Source: Planctomycetaceae bacterium
GTDB lineage: Bacteria; Planctomycetota; Planctomycetia; Pirellulales; Thermoguttaceae
Length of the DNA: 10,009 nt
NCBI GenBank assembly: GCA_031283825.1
Contig: JAITAZ010000191.1
Location: forward strand, 1 to 10,009
Direction of reading: 5' to 3'
The first letter of the stretch is position 1, and the number at the start of each line of letters is the position of its first letter. Position numbers and translations under genes: made by a program. This document shows positions 1 to 7,463 of the stretch, one piece after another. The notes under the pieces are model-generated. The model was not told where the DNA came from and made no database searches. It worked only from the letters and a program-made list of their open reading frames with translations.

Positions 1-2109
1 AAAACCTCCGACGAGAAAAATACGGCTCTACTCGAAAAATTATTTAAAAATAAATTGAACGAGTCGAATAAGACAATTGATCCAGCCGCTAAACAATTTG
101 TTGATTCCTTCATTAAAACTCCATTTGCAAAATGGCGCGACGATTATTTCATATTAGAAACAGACGAAACATCGGCGTCGTCGGTTTTTTTCCATCGACG
201 TCAATTAGACAATTCCAATATAAATATTGTGTTTATTTGTAACGCAAGTTTAACGAATTCGGCAAAGGGTCATATTCGAATTGTTCACGATAAAATTGAA
301 GAGTGGGATTTAATGACCGGCGAAATAAAACCGCTTAAATCAGGCATAGGATTTTCCAGCGGCGGTCGAGAACACTACTCGTATGACTTTGAGTTACCGC
401 CCGCCGGTAGCGTAACTCTAGTAACTGGAAAATCTAAAGAATTCAAAAACAACAAAGATAAAACAACGTCGTCGTCTCCAAAAACTAAACAAACAATTAA
501 ACAATCGCAAAAATTTGATTCATCAATTATTAACGATCCGATTATTCAATATTTGGAGAATCAACCTCCAAAGCGCGAGATTCCGATTCAACCAATTTCT
601 GTAACGAAAATTCGTCGTCTTGATGACAATGTTTTGACATTAGATTATGTTGACGTGAAAGTCGGCGCGGATGAACGTAAAGACATTTACACTTGGGCGG
701 CGAATCGATTTGTATTTCAAAAACACGGTATGTCGTCGGGCAATCCTTGGGATAATCAGGTTCAGTTCAAAGACGAATTGATTACAAAGAAATTCCCTGA
801 AAATAGCGGATTCGAGGCGGTTTATCATTTTACGTTGCAGGAGTCGATTCCTAAAAATCTTGCGATTGTGATTGAACGTCCCGATTTGTACAAGATTTAT
901 TGTAACGAAAAAGAAGTCAAAGCGACTCCAAACGAATGGCGATTTGATAAATCATTCGGCAAAATTGATTTGTCCAAAGTTGCGCAAGTCGGCGTGAACA
1001 GCGTTAAGATTGTCGCTCAACCGATGACAATCGAACATGAACTCGAACCGGCGTATTTGCTCGGCGATTTTTCGTTACAAAAATTCAACAAGGGATTTGT
1101 TGTCGTTCCGCCGACTCCGTTGTCGATGAAATCAAACGAGTCCGAACTTGTTCTCAAGCATAACGAAGAGTTGGAATACGTTTCATGGCTTTCGGTGGGA
1201 GTCGGGTTTCGCCCTGAAAATCCAGACGTACAAGATAATTCGCCATCGCTCAAATTTGAATTCGAGCAAAAACAAAAAATCGACGTAATTCGAATTTGGA
1301 ATTACAACGAAAAAAATCTCAAACAACGCGGAGTAGAATCGCTTGAAATTTCTGGTGTCGGTGCGAAAGGAGATCACAAAGAACAAATCAGTTTGCCGAT
1401 TGGCGATGGTTCGTATAAAGAGATTCCATTTAATTCGGCGCAGAAATTCAAAACGATTACGTTTAAAATTCTTGCTAATCATAATGGCGTAAAGTATCCG
1501 ATTCCTGAAAATGTTAATCCGAAAGACAGCGGTTTTGTCGGACTTGCGGAAGTACAATTTTTAACGAAAAAAGATAATAAACTTGTTCCGATTAAAAACG
1601 TAACCGTCAAGGCGTCGAGCGAGTTGACTGCTAATCCGCATGATCGCAAAGCGTCGTATTTAATTGACGGGAGCGGATTTGGACAAACAAGATTATCGTG
1701 GAGAGATCAGGGATTGCCGTTTTATTCGGGCAAGGTTGAGTATTCGCAGATATTTAACGTTACGAAAATTGACTTGAAGAAAAATTATCAGGTTCAACTT
1801 CCGAAGAGTCCGACTGGTTGGTATGGAGCGACGGCTCAGGTAGTGGTCAATGGTAAGTCGGCGGGATTTGTAGTTTCGTCTCCTTGGTTGGTTGACGTAA
1901 CAAAATTTTTGCGAAGAGGCAAAAATGAAATTTCGGTGATTGTTTATGGAACGCCAAAAAATCTGTTTGGACCTCATCATTCAGGAGCGATGCGAGGTCA
2001 AGCGTGGCCCAACGCTTTCCACCGAGCGCCAGAACATCAACCAAGCGGCGAAAGTTACGACTTCATCGACTACGGATTATTCAAACCTTTCACGCTAAAT
2101 TCGTTTTAG
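1..2109 (+). CDS. Glycoside-hydrolase-like protein (GH106/rhamnosidase-like C-terminal part), 5' partial
   Basis: The frame is open from base 1, so the TTG at 55 is probably not the start and the gene is cut by the window edge; 702 residues are visible, ending at TAG. Bases about 190-440 resemble the end of a glycosidase catalytic region, with a 'W-D-x-x-T-G-E' strand and a 'PPAGSVTL' strand. A Thr/Ser/Lys-rich linker follows (about 445-520). A GH2-like beta-sandwich ends in 'EPAYLLGDF' (about 1045-1070), a motif I associate with GH106-type alpha-L-rhamnosidases. A discoidin (F5/8C)-like segment with 'WNYNE' (about 1297) and 'LAEVQF' (about 1545) comes next, then 'GLPFYSG' (about 1711) and a C-terminal jelly-roll with 'VNGKSAG' and 'GKNEISVIVYGTPKNLFGPHH'. 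The inferred role is hydrolysis of plant or algal polysaccharide side chains, probably exported. The main catalytic domain and any signal peptide lie outside the window, so the exact substrate is unknown. Confidence 0.75.
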   Translation, partial: KTSDEKNTALLEKLFKNKLNESNKTIDPAAKQFVDSFIKTPFAKWRDDYFILETDETSASSVFFHRRQLDNSNINIVFICNASLTNSAKGHIRIVHDKIEEWDLMTGEIKPLKSGIGFSSGGREHYSYDFELPPAGSVTLVTGKSKEFKNNKDKTTSSSPKTKQTIKQSQKFDSSIINDPIIQYLENQPPKREIPIQPISVTKIRRLDDNVLTLDYVDVKVGADERKDIYTWAANRFVFQKHGMSSGNPWDNQVQFKDELITKKFPENSGFEAVYHFTLQESIPKNLAIVIERPDLYKIYCNEKEVKATPNEWRFDKSFGKIDLSKVAQVGVNSVKIVAQPMTIEHELEPAYLLGDFSLQKFNKGFVVVPPTPLSMKSNESELVLKHNEELEYVSWLSVGVGFRPENPDVQDNSPSLKFEFEQKQKIDVIRIWNYNEKNLKQRGVESLEISGVGAKGDHKEQISLPIGDGSYKEIPFNSAQKFKTITFKILANHNGVKYPIPENVNPKDSGFVGLAEVQFLTKKDNKLVPIKNVTVKASSELTANPHDRKASYLIDGSGFGQTRLSWRDQGLPFYSGKVEYSQIFNVTKIDLKKNYQVQLPKSPTGWYGATAQVVVNGKSAGFVVSSPWLVDVTKFLRRGKNEISVIVYGTPKNLFGPHHSGAMRGQAWPNAFHRAPEHQPSGESYDFIDYGLFKPFTLNSF

Positions 2110-2133
2110 AAATTTTGTAATATAGCAGTGGAG

Positions 2134-2174
2134 TATTTTGTAACGATTTGAGGTTGTCAAAAAGTAACAAAATA
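2134..2174. terminator. Weak stem-loop between convergent genes
   Basis: The arms TATTTTGTAAC (2134-2144) and GTAACAAAATA (2164-2174) pair over 11 positions with one mismatch around a 19-base loop. The stem lies 25 bases after the glycosidase stop and about 155 bases beyond the stop of the opposing gene. It is AT-rich and lacks a clear U-tract, so it is at best a weak terminator for the plus-strand gene. Confidence 0.25.
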
Positions 2175-2246
2175 TCTTTGAAATAATTTACGCCGAAATA
2201 TTACAATTATCGTTATATAAAATAAAACATCATAATAGTCGTTTAC

Positions 2247-2292
2247 GAATTTTAAAATTCATAATTCCGAATTTAGAATCGTGAACGGTTAC
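2247..2292 (-). repeat. Dispersed intergenic repeat, copy C (diverged)
   Basis: Read on the minus strand this begins GTAACCGTTCACG (2292-2280), then a TCTAAATTCGGA-like block, then GAATTTTAAA. The same order of blocks occurs at 9857-9907 on the plus strand. The GAATTTTAAAATTC at 2247-2260 is also a perfect 14-base palindrome. The 13-base identity is seen directly; membership of a repeat family is inferred from block order. Confidence 0.45.
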
Positions 2293-2328
2293 AAAGTTGA
2301 ATTATTAGAATTCCCTTTTAATCTGGTC

Positions 2329-4311
2329 TTATTTTTTTATTGGATTTATTGGCGCTAGTAGAGGGGATTTGTCGTTTACAGTTTGCCAGATGATAGCATA
2401 GAAATTGCCCTCACGATTGGTTTTGAAATTCGTTTCTACAAATTTAATCGGAGTATTTAAGCATTGCGTTTTGTTGTCCGGTAATAACTCAAGTCCTAAA
2501 GCGATTCGCGTGTTTTTTAATTTGGAAAATATAAATTCACGCTCCTCTCCGCTATAACAAATTCCTGTTAATCTCGCCGACGTTAAATTCGATTCAATAT
2601 TCCAACTAATCGGTTTGCCATCAAATTGACTCTCCGGCGTCGTGTGAATTATCACCCGAACTCCACCCGCCGATAACTCATATCTCGTCGAATCAATTTG
2701 CCTCGCCGACGAACCTAATCCGTCAAGTTGATATACAATCTCAAATCTTTTCGCCCGAAAAATTCCATCAACAGGTCGATCCATACTCGGATGCATACTC
2801 CCTTGATCACTAAGCAACCCTATCGCCGTAACTATCTTGTTGCCACTCTGATAATGCCGACCCCACGCACTCGCAAAATCATTGCCGTCATGCTTAAAAC
2901 GAAGCCGAAATACCGCAACCATATCATTGCTAATTTTCATCGCCGGCAAATTAACGTTACGATAATTATTTCTAACAACATTATTATCGCTAGACAAATT
3001 ATCCGACTCGTTAGACTTTTCTACATCGTCTGACTTGTCTGCGTCGTTAGACTTTTCTACATCGTTAGACTTGTCTGAATTATCTGAATTGTCCGCACTG
3101 TTGACGTCTTTATTTTCGCTGTCTTTATCAATTGTCCAATACGCGATCAAACCTCTCGCTTGCTCCCAAAACGTATGATACGACGCCGTCCCAATCGCGG
3201 TTTTTGAATCCATCCACGTAACGCCAACGACATCAAACGCGACTCTGCCCTTGATAAATAAACTCTTAATTTCACGCGGTTTCTCCGGCGGAATCGTAAA
3301 ATATTTCTTGATCGAATCGTCAATCGGTCGCATCGGAACAATCGTCGACGCCTCAACTGCACTTTGAACAAATTTATTTTCGCCATCGGCATAAGCAATT
3401 CTCGCTAGAATCATATTTCGCGTTTTCGTCGGCAATCTATCCGCATAACTTCGCGAATGCGGACCCGCCAACTCGCCCGTCGGAACATGATAACGCAACG
3501 CAATCATCTTCCACACATTTTCCAACAACTCCTTCGCGGCTTTGCGACAATCCATGTCCGCAACCAGATAAAGCATCCGCTCAAGCTCTTCAATCACAAC
3601 CGGCAAATACGCCGGACTATTATACTCGCCAAAAGAACCATTCTCACGAAAATGATTAAGACATCGCAAAATTTTACGACGTCCGAAAGTCAGAAAATTA
3701 TCGTTGCGCAAAATCTCGCCCGCCGCCGACGTTACAGTCGCACCGGTAATCGCAATATTCGTGTAAGCCGGTCCAACGTCCCGTTTCATTATCGCCCGAC
3801 AACAATACTCAAGAGACTTTTGCGATTTCGCTAAAATTTCAGGTTGAAGCCGATGAGAAAAATCATGCAGAATTATAATCAATACCGCACCTTGAAAATC
3901 CGCCCAGTTATAATCGACCGTCGCCATCCGATTAAGAGGCTCTTCAACATACCAAGACCAAACGCCAAACGTTTTACTCTGCGGATCACGATCCTGCAAA
4001 TCCAGAACTTTGTCAAGCGCGTTATTCCCCTCAACATGATGCTCCGAATACGGACTCGCAAGCAAAAATAAAGCTCGTTCCATTGCCGCTCGCGTCGGGT
4101 GAACTCGTGTACCTCTAGCGAAATTCGAATGATAACCTTTCGCCGCATTGTGAGTTCCCCAAGGCAAACCATTAGACGGATCAATTTCACCATCATGCCG
4201 TTTGATAATATTCAGAATAAGCCGATCACGCGAACTAATCGACTGCTCCGACGCTAAAATCATTGAATCAAACGTATTGAGAATTAAAAAGATTAGTAAA
4301 AAAAATGTCAT
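2329..4311 (-). CDS. Secreted alpha/alpha-toroid polysaccharide-enzyme-like protein
   Basis: This 660-residue protein starts with a hydrophobic signal peptide (residues 1 to about 20, 'FLLIFLILNTF...MILA'). Residues 25-390 are helix-rich with several motifs that look like an active-site cleft: 'NWADFQ' (135-140), 'YTNIAITG' (183-190), 'FGEYNSPAY' (227-235) and 'AGPHSRSY' (282-289). The arrangement is typical of alpha/alpha-toroid hydrolases and polysaccharide lyases, and I recognise the motif set from uncharacterised bacterial and fungal proteins, but I cannot name a GH or PL family. Residues 450-660 look like a beta-rich C-terminal domain, as in heparinase- and alginate-lyase-like enzymes. 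A low-complexity Asp/Ser/Asn/Lys linker (395-447) separates the two. The gene converges on the glycosidase-like gene, so a joint role in breaking down a polysaccharide is plausible. The start is supported by the signal peptide; no Shine-Dalgarno is visible in the G-free sequence upstream. Confidence 0.75.
   Translation of the reverse strand: MTFFLLIFLILNTFDSMILASEQSISSRDRLILNIIKRHDGEIDPSNGLPWGTHNAAKGYHSNFARGTRVHPTRAAMERALFLLASPYSEHHVEGNNALDKVLDLQDRDPQSKTFGVWSWYVEEPLNRMATVDYNWADFQGAVLIIILHDFSHRLQPEILAKSQKSLEYCCRAIMKRDVGPAYTNIAITGATVTSAAGEILRNDNFLTFGRRKILRCLNHFRENGSFGEYNSPAYLPVVIEELERMLYLVADMDCRKAAKELLENVWKMIALRYHVPTGELAGPHSRSYADRLPTKTRNMILARIAYADGENKFVQSAVEASTIVPMRPIDDSIKKYFTIPPEKPREIKSLFIKGRVAFDVVGVTWMDSKTAIGTASYHTFWEQARGLIAYWTIDKDSENKDVNSADNSDNSDKSNDVEKSNDADKSDDVEKSNESDNLSSDNNVVRNNYRNVNLPAMKISNDMVAVFRLRFKHDGNDFASAWGRHYQSGNKIVTAIGLLSDQGSMHPSMDRPVDGIFRAKRFEIVYQLDGLGSSARQIDSTRYELSAGGVRVIIHTTPESQFDGKPISWNIESNLTSARLTGICYSGEEREFIFSKLKNTRIALGLELLPDNKTQCLNTPIKFVETNFKTNREGNFYAIIWQTVNDKSPLLAPINPIKK
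3008..3079 (-). repeat. 36-base tandem repeat inside the toroid gene
   Basis: Two copies of a 36-base unit (3008-3043 and 3044-3079) share a 22-base identical core and differ at only a few positions elsewhere. In the protein they give two 12-residue units of the type 'DKS(N/D)DVEKSN(D/E)(A/S)' at about residues 411-435. Partly related sequence continues to about 3100. The repeat stays in frame and forms a charged, probably disordered linker. Confidence 0.8.
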
Positions 4312-4423
4312 TGTTAGTTTTTTTAGTTGTAGTAGTTTTTTTAGTTGTATTAGTTGTAGTAGTGGGGGAGTTGGGGAGTGGGGAAGTTGGGAAGTTGTGA
4401 GTTGTGAGTGGGATTTTTTGTTA
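4310..4423. other. C-free, G/T-rich low-complexity tract ahead of the toroid gene
   Basis: There is no C on the plus strand across 114 bases, so the minus-strand transcript would have no G here. The tract is built from short units such as TTAGTTGTAGTAG and GGGAAGTTG. Four G-runs at 4364-4391 (lengths 5, 4, 4, 3; loops AGTT, AGT, AAGTT) fit the intramolecular G-quadruplex pattern on the template strand. It fills almost the whole gap between the GTPase stop and the toroid start, leaving no room for a Shine-Dalgarno and giving an unstructured leader. The function is unknown. Confidence 0.7.
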
Positions 4424-4434
4424 CGAAAATTATT

Positions 4435-5439
4435 TTATGCGTGAATTTCTACTATGTCTAAATCGTTTAGAATGTAATCTCCTTTTACGACAGTTCCGTC
4501 GTGAACTGCGCTGCCCCAGACTTTGCCGAACTTTAGATTTTTCGCGTAGTCTTTATGAATTAACTCCGCAAGATCAAACAACGTTTCGCCGCGAGATAAC
4601 GTGAACGGTTTATCGCGGTCTGGTTCTTTTTTTCGCGGGTCTTTTGTGTAGATTCGAATCACGTTTAGAGATTGATAAATTACATTGCGCAATTCAGTCA
4701 ACGCTTCCGGCGCGTTGGCGGAGATTTTAAATTCTCTAAACGGCAACGGGCAGATTTCATGAAATAATTCTAATCGTTCCGCCGCTTCGGGATCGTCGAT
4801 TTTATTCGCCAGAACAAAAGTCTGCGTGAACGCTAAACCGACATCTTCTTCGTCTAGACTTGACTCTGCCGCTAATCTTGTTTTTGTAGTTTTGAGTTTA
4901 TCGATTACATCTTTTGCTTGTTCCATTCCCGAATCATCGCCGAGATCAATCATCAACAGCGCGAGGTCAGCGCTTCGCACCATTCCGACAATATACGGCT
5001 CAAGAAAATCCGGCGTAATCGGCGGCGTATCGATCAACTGAACAAACACGTCTTCCCATGACATCATTCCGGGTTGCGGTTGTTTAGTCGAGAACGGATA
5101 CGACGCGATTTCCGGCGTCGCGCGAGTCAACGACGCTAACAGTTGACTCTTGCCCGAATTAGGACCGCCAATAATCACCGCCGTCCCCGCGCCTTGACGC
5201 GGAATACGAAACGACCTCGCACCACCGCCGCTTCCGCCGCCGCGAGTCCGTTGAGATTCAACGTCTTTTTTGACTTGCGAAATTTGAGTCTTTAGTTTAG
5301 CTTGAAGATGATCCGTGCCTTTATGTTTAGGCATTTCAGCAAGCATAATCTGAAGCCATCGTAATTCATCTTCAGGCGTTTCAGCGCGTCGGTAGTTATC
5401 TTCAGCTTTTTTGTATTGTTGAGTTAGGTTTGCAGGCAT
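4435..5439 (-). CDS. TGS-domain GTPase of the DRG/Obg type
   Basis: This 334-residue protein is a P-loop GTPase. Residues 1-65 form a charged helical region, followed by a Gly-rich hinge (67-74). The G domain has the G1 P-loop 'GGPNSGKS' (91-98), a switch-I-like stretch (112-124), 'DTPP' (137-140) at the G3 position, the G4 motif 'NKID' (212-215) and 'SAN' (240-242) at G5. A TGS domain follows (about 261-334, 'IRIYTKDP', 'HKDYAKNLKFGKVWGS'). DRG/Obg relatives bind ribosomes or RNA, so a translation-associated role in the cytoplasm is inferred. The standard G3 glycine is replaced by proline. The ATG has only a C-rich run upstream, not a Shine-Dalgarno. The gene shares its strand with the GGDEF gene upstream, but the 222-base gap with hairpins suggests separate transcripts. 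Confidence 0.88.
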   Translation of the reverse strand: MPANLTQQYKKAEDNYRRAETPEDELRWLQIMLAEMPKHKGTDHLQAKLKTQISQVKKDVESQRTRGGGSGGGARSFRIPRQGAGTAVIIGGPNSGKSQLLASLTRATPEIASYPFSTKQPQPGMMSWEDVFVQLIDTPPITPDFLEPYIVGMVRSADLALLMIDLGDDSGMEQAKDVIDKLKTTKTRLAAESSLDEEDVGLAFTQTFVLANKIDDPEAAERLELFHEICPLPFREFKISANAPEALTELRNVIYQSLNVIRIYTKDPRKKEPDRDKPFTLSRGETLFDLAELIHKDYAKNLKFGKVWGSAVHDGTVVKGDYILNDLDIVEIHA

Positions 5440-5501
5440 TGGGGTTTTAGACTAAATATATTAATGTTAATTGGTAACTAGTTGGCGTAGTATTTTTAAG
5501 G

Positions 5502-5613
5502 GACAATGGGGACGAAAGGGATGTTATGGTTTATAAATCTTATTGAAAAGACTCAAGAGCGATGTCTTTTGAGTTTTCAATTTCCGATTTCAAACAACGG
5601 CGTCCCCTTTGTC
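5502..5613. repeat. Nested inverted repeats between the GGDEF and GTPase genes
   Basis: The outer arms are GACAATGGGGACG (5502-5514) and CGTCCCCTTTGTC (5601-5613), complementary at 12 of 13 positions. Inside them sits a second hairpin: the left arm 5542-5558 pairs with 5565-5581 through ATTGAAAA/TTTTCAAT and CTCAA/TTGAG with small bulges and a six-base loop. A second partial match to the right arm, GACGAAAGGG, lies at 5511-5520, so alternative pairing is possible. On the minus strand this would be the 3' end of the GGDEF transcript or the leader of the GTPase transcript. It could be a structured RNA element or a small dispersed palindrome. Confidence 0.6.
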
Positions 5614-5661
5614 TTCTAAAAAATTATGGATAAATAGGGGCTTATGTTTTAAAGTTGTAAA

Positions 5662-7155
5662 TCAATCTATTATTATTTCTGGGTTATCATCTTTATCTAC
5701 TAGATTTGGAGCTACGACTTCTTCTGGCGGTTTGTTTAGCGGTCCGTGAATGAAATTGAATGTACGATTTTTACCCGCTTTTTTTGCCGCATGAATCGCT
5801 TTTTCTAGACATTGAAAAACTTCCGTTTGTGTTTGAGTTCCTAACGCTTCTGTTATTCCGCATGTTAATTGCGTATGAATTTCTTTGTTTGTGTTTTTGC
5901 ATACGAATTTAGTTTTTTCGCAGAGTTGTCTGATACGTTCAATTTCGGTAATAGTTTTTTGCAATCCGATATTTTGCGTAACGATTAAATAACAGTTCCC
6001 GCGATAAATTCCGACCAGATCGGATTTGTCGAATTTGCCTTCGATAGACTGTCCGAATTGTTTTAGGATTTCATTAGCTGGATTGATTCCAAATTCGTCG
6101 TTTATTTCTCCGAATCTTACAAAGTCTAGCAGTGCGAAAGTGAATTGTCTTGTTTGATGTCTTTTTTGTTGCCACCAGTTGTGGATAGCTACTTCTAAAC
6201 CGATTCTACTTCTGATACCGAATTTTTCGTCGATAAATAATTGTTGCGGAATATTTTCGACGCGGTTTTCGTAAAGTACGACGTTGATATACGTTTTATC
6301 TTGTAAATCTCTTAATCGATGTCTTGCGACTCTTAAACTTCCGAGTTCTCGCAGCAATCTATTTGCGGCTTCTTCGGGCGATTTCAACTGACGAATAGTA
6401 TTGAGATTATTCAGAGTAGTTTCAACTTGCGCCGACTGTTCCATATTTGCGTAATCGACTTCTTCTGCGAGGTAACGTAATTCTCCGAATTCGTCTAATC
6501 TTTCGAGCATTTGTTGAGATATAGTTGCTTGCGTTTCGAGATAATTTTTGCAATCGTCTTCTAATTCTGTTATGAATTGTTCAATATCTTTCTGTTGGAT
6601 TGAGCCGCGTAAACTTCGGATTCTCCAATCTAATTCTGCCGCGAAACGACCGCTTTTCATCATTACGGTATTAAGCCGTAGCAACGACGTTTCAACTTGT
6701 TTATCGTTGACAAGCCAAGATTCGGTAGTTTGTTCTCCTAGCATATCGGCTGTATCTTCGTCGAATATTTCTTGTTCTGGAGTCATGTAGGACAAATCGT
6801 CTTCTTGGTATTCGAGCAGATCGGCGACATTTGCTGTCGTGAACATTTCCATTATTTTGTCAATGTCGTTTTCGTCTTGAGTAGTAGTTGACGCAGGTTG
6901 TTCGACGGGAGTTTCGGAAGGCTGAGAATTTTTGCGTTTCTGTTTGAATATGCGAGATAGATTAAAAAACGGCAATCGATACGCGACTGTTTCTGTTACG
7001 AATTTAATTGTAGATTGAGGAACAGCTGAATTGACAACAAGCCAAAACGCTTCTTTACCGCTCGGATGTCCCTTTTGAAACATAAGCGCTGCATTGTATC
7101 CAATAAAGATACAAATTATTGCGTTCAGAATTATCAGGATTAACATTAAATTCAT
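5662..7155 (-). CDS. Membrane-anchored protein with degenerate GGDEF domain
   Basis: This 497-residue protein has one N-terminal membrane segment (residues 1 to about 26). A cytoplasmic linker rich in Pro, Thr, Glu and Asp follows (75-150), then a helical, probably coiled-coil region (150-295) and a GGDEF-family domain (about 305-467). Family features include 'DEKFGIRSRIGLEVAI' (309-324), 'LLDFVRFGEINDEFG' (342-356) in place of the usual D-x-D-x-F-K-x-x-N-D block, and the closing 'AAKKAGKNRTF' (456-466). The signature loop reads 'RGNCY' (385-389) where active enzymes have GG(D/E)EF, so the Asp/Glu needed for metal binding and catalysis are missing. It is therefore unlikely to make cyclic di-GMP; it may bind a nucleotide or serve as a scaffold or receptor. 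The ATG directly follows the membrane-anchor frame and has no Shine-Dalgarno. Confidence 0.85.
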   Translation of the reverse strand: MNLMLILIILNAIICIFIGYNAALMFQKGHPSGKEAFWLVVNSAVPQSTIKFVTETVAYRLPFFNLSRIFKQKRKNSQPSETPVEQPASTTTQDENDIDKIMEMFTTANVADLLEYQEDDLSYMTPEQEIFDEDTADMLGEQTTESWLVNDKQVETSLLRLNTVMMKSGRFAAELDWRIRSLRGSIQQKDIEQFITELEDDCKNYLETQATISQQMLERLDEFGELRYLAEEVDYANMEQSAQVETTLNNLNTIRQLKSPEEAANRLLRELGSLRVARHRLRDLQDKTYINVVLYENRVENIPQQLFIDEKFGIRSRIGLEVAIHNWWQQKRHQTRQFTFALLDFVRFGEINDEFGINPANEILKQFGQSIEGKFDKSDLVGIYRGNCYLIVTQNIGLQKTITEIERIRQLCEKTKFVCKNTNKEIHTQLTCGITEALGTQTQTEVFQCLEKAIHAAKKAGKNRTFNFIHGPLNKPPEEVVAPNLVDKDDNPEIIID

Positions 7156-7205
7156 GGAGAAATATAATTTAGTCGCGAGTTGACGCGGACAAAAATTTCA
7201 TAAAA

Positions 7206-7240
7206 GAATTTCTAATAAAAAATTGAGTCATTAGAAATTC
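7206..7240. repeat. Perfect 11-base inverted repeat upstream of the GGDEF gene
   Basis: GAATTTCTAAT (7206-7216) is exactly complementary to ATTAGAAATTC (7230-7240) around a 13-base spacer. It lies about 50 bases upstream of the GGDEF ATG, where an operator or promoter-proximal site would be expected. There is no gene upstream that it could terminate. Confidence 0.55.
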
Positions 7241-7285
7241 GCTGACTTATTACCATTTTTTAAGATTCTACAATAGAAAATTCAT

Positions 7286-7315
7286 TTGACAAGATAACAA
7301 GAAAAATGATAACCT
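7286..7315 (+). promoter_or_regulatory. Candidate distal promoter for rplU
   Basis: A perfect TTGACA (7286-7291) is followed after 18 bases by TAACCT (7310-7315), preceded by TG as in an extended -10. The -10 is weak. If used, the rplU leader would be about 360 bases long and would include the dispersed repeat. Confidence 0.3.
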
Positions 7316-7383
7316 ATACCATGAACATTCATAAAAAATATTTGTAACCATTGGTAACCATTCGGTTGAAATAATCATATTGG

Positions 7384-7438
7384 CATTATCCGAAATTATC
7401 AGTATTCATTAAAAATCCGCGATTACTCGTGTTTAAAA
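7384..7438 (-). repeat. Dispersed intergenic repeat, copy A
   Basis: Read on the minus strand, the blocks TTTTAAACACG, TAAT, CGGATTTTT, TGAATAC, GATA and a final GGATAATG occur in the same order and spacing as in the sequence at 9897-9953 on the plus strand, with small gaps. The start matches 9872-9886 even better. By eye about three quarters of positions agree over 55 bases. Confidence 0.6.
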
Positions 7439-7463
7439 AATTAATTGGTTATCAAATTTAAAA

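Noticed and set aside
1183..1557. Minus-strand open frame of 124 codons inside the glycosidase-like gene
   Set aside because: It lies wholly in a recognisable plus-strand gene and its translation has no protein-like motifs; it is a shadow frame.
3457..4071. Plus-strand open frames of 125 and 75 codons opposite the toroid gene
   Set aside because: Their translations are strongly basic and low in motifs, as expected for antisense shadows of a coding region.
4202..4444. Plus-strand frame reading through the C-free tract ('CSSFFSCISCSSGGVGEWG')
   Set aside because: The translation is low complexity from a simple-sequence tract and overlaps the signal peptide coding region of the opposing gene.
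4600..4610. CGTGAACGGTT match to the dispersed repeat inside the GTPase gene
   Set aside because: It encodes conserved TGS-domain residues in frame and lacks the other repeat blocks, so it is likely chance.
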